Below are positions 6,516-8,775 of a stretch of DNA of 8,775 bases, one piece after another; position 1 is the first letter of the stretch, and each line of letters starts with the position of its first letter. This DNA comes from Burkholderiales bacterium (GTDB lineage Bacteria; Pseudomonadota; Gammaproteobacteria; Burkholderiales; Burkholderiaceae_C). Both the position numbers and the translations under genes were made by a program. The stretch is taken from assembly GCA_011391855.1 (NCBI GenBank), contig JAABPT010000027.1:1-8775 (forward strand), given 5' to 3'. The notes under the pieces are model-generated. The model did not search any database, had not been told where the DNA came from, and was given only the letters and a program-made list of their open reading frames with translations.

Positions 6516-6672
6516 CGCGGCGCTTCTGACGCGACCGGCACCCCCGGACGCAGCCCCGCGGACCGGGCCGATCTTCACAAGAATTGACACGCGTCCATGT
6601 GGCAGCAACCCAATGAGCGCACCATGCCCTCAGGCACTGCGGTTGCGGTGATGGAGATGCGTTCCAGCGAAT
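6516..6672 (+). promoter_or_regulatory. 157-base intergenic region with a perfect -35 (TTGACA) for the efflux genes
   Basis: This is the longest gap in the window and is locally less GC-rich. TTGACA at 6584-6589 matches the sigma-70 -35 exactly. The best following -10 is CCCAAT (6609-6614), with a long 19-base spacer and only three matches, so the promoter is incomplete by eye. A short inverted repeat TGCC-CTCA-GGCA lies downstream of it, but four pairs are not enough to call an operator. No regulator gene is present nearby and no amn terminator is evident. The start of the next gene has no Shine-Dalgarno at normal spacing; GGAG at 6653-6656 is 16 bases away. Confidence 0.35.
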
Positions 6673-8103
6673 ATGTCCGAGCCTGACAAATTTCCCTCGT
6701 CGAAGAGGCTGCTCTCGGCACTCTCGATGCTGGGAGTGGTGGGCTGCGCCTCGCTGCAGCAACCCGCAGACGCGCCCTGGCCCGACCCGACGCCAACCGC
6801 CTGGACCGCCACCGTGGCCGGCGCGCAAACCAGCGACCTCTCGGCCTGGTGGTCGCGCTTCGGTGACCCGGCGCTGCCACTGCTGGTCGAGCAGGCACTG
6901 CAGTTCAACACCAGCGTCACCGTCGCCCAGGCGCGGTTGCGCCAGGCGCGCGCGCAGCGGCTGCTGGCCGAAGCCAACCTGGGCCCCAACGTCACGGGCA
7001 GTGGCTCGGCGCAGGCCAGCCGGGTCGAAGGCCGCGACAGCGGCGAGCAATACCGCGCCACTCTGGACGCCGGCTGGGAGCTGGACCTCTGGGGCGCCGG
7101 CGCCGCCGGCGTTCGCGCGGCCGAGGCCGGCACACGTGCCAGCACGCTGACGCTGGCGCAGACCCGCGTCGCGGTCGCCGCCGAGGTGGCGCTGACGCTG
7201 CTGCAATTGCGCGGCACGCAGGCGCGTGAGGCCATCGCGCGGCGCAACCTCGCCAGCCAGCAGCAGACGCTGCAGATCACGCAGTGGCGCCAGGAAGCCG
7301 GGCTGGTGACGCAGCTGGACGTGGAACAGGCGCGCACCGCCGTCGAGCAGGTGCGTGCGCAGCTGCCGTTGCTGGCCGGCAGTTCGGCCCAGTCGATGAA
7401 TGCGCTGGCGGTGTTGACCGGTCGCGCCCCGGGTACGCTGCACGCCGAGCTGGCGCCCCCGGCAGGGGCTGCCGTCGCGCTGCCGGCCGCGCCGCCCGAC
7501 CTGGTGCTGGCAATCCCGGCCGAGGTGCTGCGCCAGCGCCCTGACGTGCTGGCTGCCGAGCAGCAGTGGCTGGCCGCCACCGAGCGCGTCGAGCAGGCCG
7601 ATGCAGCGCGCCTGCCCAGCCTGCAGCTCGGCGGCTCGATCGGGCTCAATGCGCTCAGCCTGGGTGCGTTGGGCAGCGGCGCCGGTGTCGCTTCGCTGCT
7701 GGCCAGCGTCAGCGTGCCCGTCTTCGACGCCGGGCGGCTGCAGGCGCAAGTGCGGCAACAGGAGGCGGCGCGCGACGAGGCCGCGGCCGGCTACCGCGCC
7801 ACCGTGCTGGCAGCGCTGCAGGAGGTGGAGGATGCGCTGGTGGCCCTGAACGCCACGCGCGAGCAGTTGTCGGCGCAGCTGGCCGCCACCACGTCGGCCC
7901 GCGCCGCCGCCACGCTGGCCGACCTGCGCTATCGCAGCGGCCTGGTCGACTTCCAGAACGTGCTGCAGACCCAGCGCACCCTGCTGCTGGCCGACGACAG
8001 CCTGGCCGGCACCACCACCACGCTGGCCACCGACCATGTGCGCCTGTACAAGGCGCTGGGCGGCGGCTGGACACAGATCCCCGAAGAAGAAACAACGCGA
8101 TGA
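6673..8103 (+). CDS. Outer-membrane efflux lipoprotein, NodT/OprM (TolC-like) family
   Basis: A 476-residue outer-membrane channel component of a tripartite drug or metabolite efflux pump. It has a lipoprotein signal: KR at 11-12, a hydrophobic stretch, and lipobox VVGC with the acylated Cys at residue 25. Family blocks occur in order: WWSRFGDPAL (59-68), YRATLDAGWELDLWG (127-141), EAGLVTQLDVEQAR, the IPAEVLRQRPDVLAAE block (from 281) that opens the second outer-membrane efflux repeat, LPSLQLGGSIG, SVPVFDAGRLQAQ, RYRSGLVDFQNVLQTQRTLL and the C-terminal LYKALGGGW. It should form a trimer with a barrel in the outer membrane and an alpha-helical tunnel in the periplasm. A stop codon at 6649 in the same frame leaves ATG 6673 as the only start upstream of the signal. 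Its stop overlaps the adaptor start (ATGA), showing an operon. The substrate is unknown. Confidence 0.95.
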   Translation: MSEPDKFPSSKRLLSALSMLGVVGCASLQQPADAPWPDPTPTAWTATVAGAQTSDLSAWWSRFGDPALPLLVEQALQFNTSVTVAQARLRQARAQRLLAEANLGPNVTGSGSAQASRVEGRDSGEQYRATLDAGWELDLWGAGAAGVRAAEAGTRASTLTLAQTRVAVAAEVALTLLQLRGTQAREAIARRNLASQQQTLQITQWRQEAGLVTQLDVEQARTAVEQVRAQLPLLAGSSAQSMNALAVLTGRAPGTLHAELAPPAGAAVALPAAPPDLVLAIPAEVLRQRPDVLAAEQQWLAATERVEQADAARLPSLQLGGSIGLNALSLGALGSGAGVASLLASVSVPVFDAGRLQAQVRQQEAARDEAAAGYRATVLAALQEVEDALVALNATREQLSAQLAATTSARAAATLADLRYRSGLVDFQNVLQTQRTLLLADDSLAGTTTTLATDHVRLYKALGGGWTQIPEEETTR

Positions 8104-8775
8104 GCACCCCCGACCCCGACCCCGCCACCGACGCCGACGCCGACGCCGCACTGCAGTCCCTGCTGGGCCCCACGGGTGCGCCGCGCCCCTGGTGGCGGCG
8201 CCGCACGCTCTGGGCCGCGCTGGTGCTGCTGGCGGCCGGTGCCGCTGGCGCGTGGTTCTGGTTCGGCCAGCGCCAGGCCGCGGCCGCGCCGCAGTACACG
8301 ACGCAGGCGGTGACGCGCGGCGCGCTCACCGTCACCGTCACCGCCAACGGCACCTTGCAGCCGACCACGCAGGTGGCGATCGGCAGCGAACTCTCGGGCA
8401 CGGTGTCGCGCGTGCATGTCGACGTCAACGACCGCGTGAAGAAGGGCCAGGTGCTGGTGGAGCTGGACGACTCACGCCTGCGCGACCAGGCCCTGGGCTC
8501 GCGTGCCGCGCTGGCCGCCGCCGAGGCCCAGCTTGCGCAGGCCCGCGCCACCGCCACCGAGGCCCGCGATACGCTGGCGCGGCTGCGTGACGTCTACCAG
8601 CGCAGCCAGGGCCTGGTGCCTTCGGCCACTGAACTGGCGGCCGCCGAGGCCGCTGCGGCGCGCGGCGAAGCCACTATCGCCAGCGCGCAGGCCAATGTCG
8701 CGCAGGCCCGGGCCACGCTGTCCAGCAACGAGACCAACCTGTCCAAGGCCGCCATCCGTTCGCCGATCGACGGCG
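8100..8775 (+). CDS. Periplasmic adaptor (membrane fusion protein), MacA/HlyD type (5' part; runs off the window)
   Basis: The adaptor links an inner-membrane pump to the outer-membrane channel encoded just before it. The first 225 residues are present. Residues 1-35 are a cytoplasmic tail, acidic at first (DPDPATDADADADA pattern), then WWRRR. Residues 37-55 form one membrane anchor with no lipobox, so it is probably uncleaved as in MacA rather than lipidated as in AcrA. The lipoyl half-domain follows (IGSELSGTVSRVHVDVNDRV, ending KKGQVLVELDD, about 94-124). An Ala-rich alpha-helical hairpin starts near 125 with tip GLVPSATEL, the region that contacts TolC-like tunnels. The sequence returns to the lipoyl domain at AAIRSPIDG where the window ends. 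The start overlaps the previous stop as ATGA. The order channel-adaptor and the uncleaved anchor suggest a MacB-type ABC transporter next, but an RND pump is possible. Confidence 0.9.
   Translation, partial: MSTPDPDPATDADADAALQSLLGPTGAPRPWWRRRTLWAALVLLAAGAAGAWFWFGQRQAAAAPQYTTQAVTRGALTVTVTANGTLQPTTQVAIGSELSGTVSRVHVDVNDRVKKGQVLVELDDSRLRDQALGSRAALAAAEAQLAQARATATEARDTLARLRDVYQRSQGLVPSATELAAAEAAAARGEATIASAQANVAQARATLSSNETNLSKAAIRSPIDG
8130..8147 (+). repeat. Short tandem repeat GACGCC x3 in the adaptor's cytoplasmic tail
   Basis: Three perfect copies of a six-base unit encode alternating Asp-Ala. Because the unit is a multiple of three, copy changes would lengthen or shorten the acidic tail without shifting the frame. 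It is likely simple low-complexity drift. Confidence 0.5.

Noticed and set aside
6516..6575. Terminator after amn
   Set aside because: Only four-pair stems such as CCGG-N5-CCGG are visible and no T run follows.
4758..6608. 616-codon minus-strand open frame opposite amn
   Set aside because: It has low-complexity His/Gln/Gly/Val content and no recognisable motifs, while amn on the + strand matches its family along the full length.
6361..8151. 596-codon minus-strand open frame opposite the efflux channel gene
   Set aside because: It begins in a polyarginine run and has no domain signature; it is a shadow of the NodT/OprM-type gene.
1..8775. Defence system, prophage, integron or other mobile cargo
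   Set aside because: Every gene is recognisable chromosomal content with uniform composition and orientation. There is no transposase, integrase, target-site repeat or tRNA edge.

Overview
The window looks like chromosome from a high-GC betaproteobacterium, most likely Burkholderiales and probably Comamonadaceae. This rests on very GC-rich third codon positions, an HslV with a six-residue propeptide, a DksA whose finger ends in an ARPTATLSLEA-type sequence, and a STAS-type gene beside hslVU. The placement is by recognition only, as no search was run. All genes read on the + strand, and the coding is dense. The longest non-coding stretch is about 157 bases (6516-6672). I see no tRNA, rRNA, insertion sequence, CRISPR array or attachment site.

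Layout. (1) 2-274: the 3' part of dksA, the RNA polymerase regulator that works with ppGpp, with only one of the four zinc-binding cysteines left. (2) 331-2082: a large cytoplasmic protein with a coiled-coil N-terminus, a proline-rich linker and, by my reading, two copies of a [helical hairpin + STAS-like] unit. (3) 2136-2672 and 2669-4000: hslV and hslU, the peptidase and ATPase of the HslUV (ClpQY) heat-shock protease, overlapping by four bases (ATGA). A strong heat-shock sigma-32-type promoter candidate lies just before hslV. (4) 4030-4986: an aldo/keto reductase with an intact catalytic tetrad, 29 bases after hslU. (5) 5028-6515: amn, AMP nucleosidase. (6) 6673-8103 and 8100-8775 (cut by the window end): an outer-membrane efflux lipoprotein of the NodT/OprM type and a membrane-anchored periplasmic adaptor of the MacA/HlyD type, again overlapping by ATGA. 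These are two parts of a tripartite efflux pump whose inner-membrane transporter should lie beyond the window.

How they fit together. The first half groups stress and growth control (DksA), a probable partner-switch or scaffold protein, and heat-shock proteolysis. The reductase may be carried along by read-through from hslU. Amn and the efflux genes look like separate transcription units.

The window is mostly ordinary housekeeping sequence, and I found no convincing new multi-gene system. The points most worth a second look are the duplicated architecture of the STAS-type protein, the sigma-32-like promoter that would give hslV a leader of only a few bases, a perfect 13-base palindrome against the hslU start codon, and the repeated pattern of -10-like elements 6-7 bases before start codons lacking a Shine-Dalgarno sequence.
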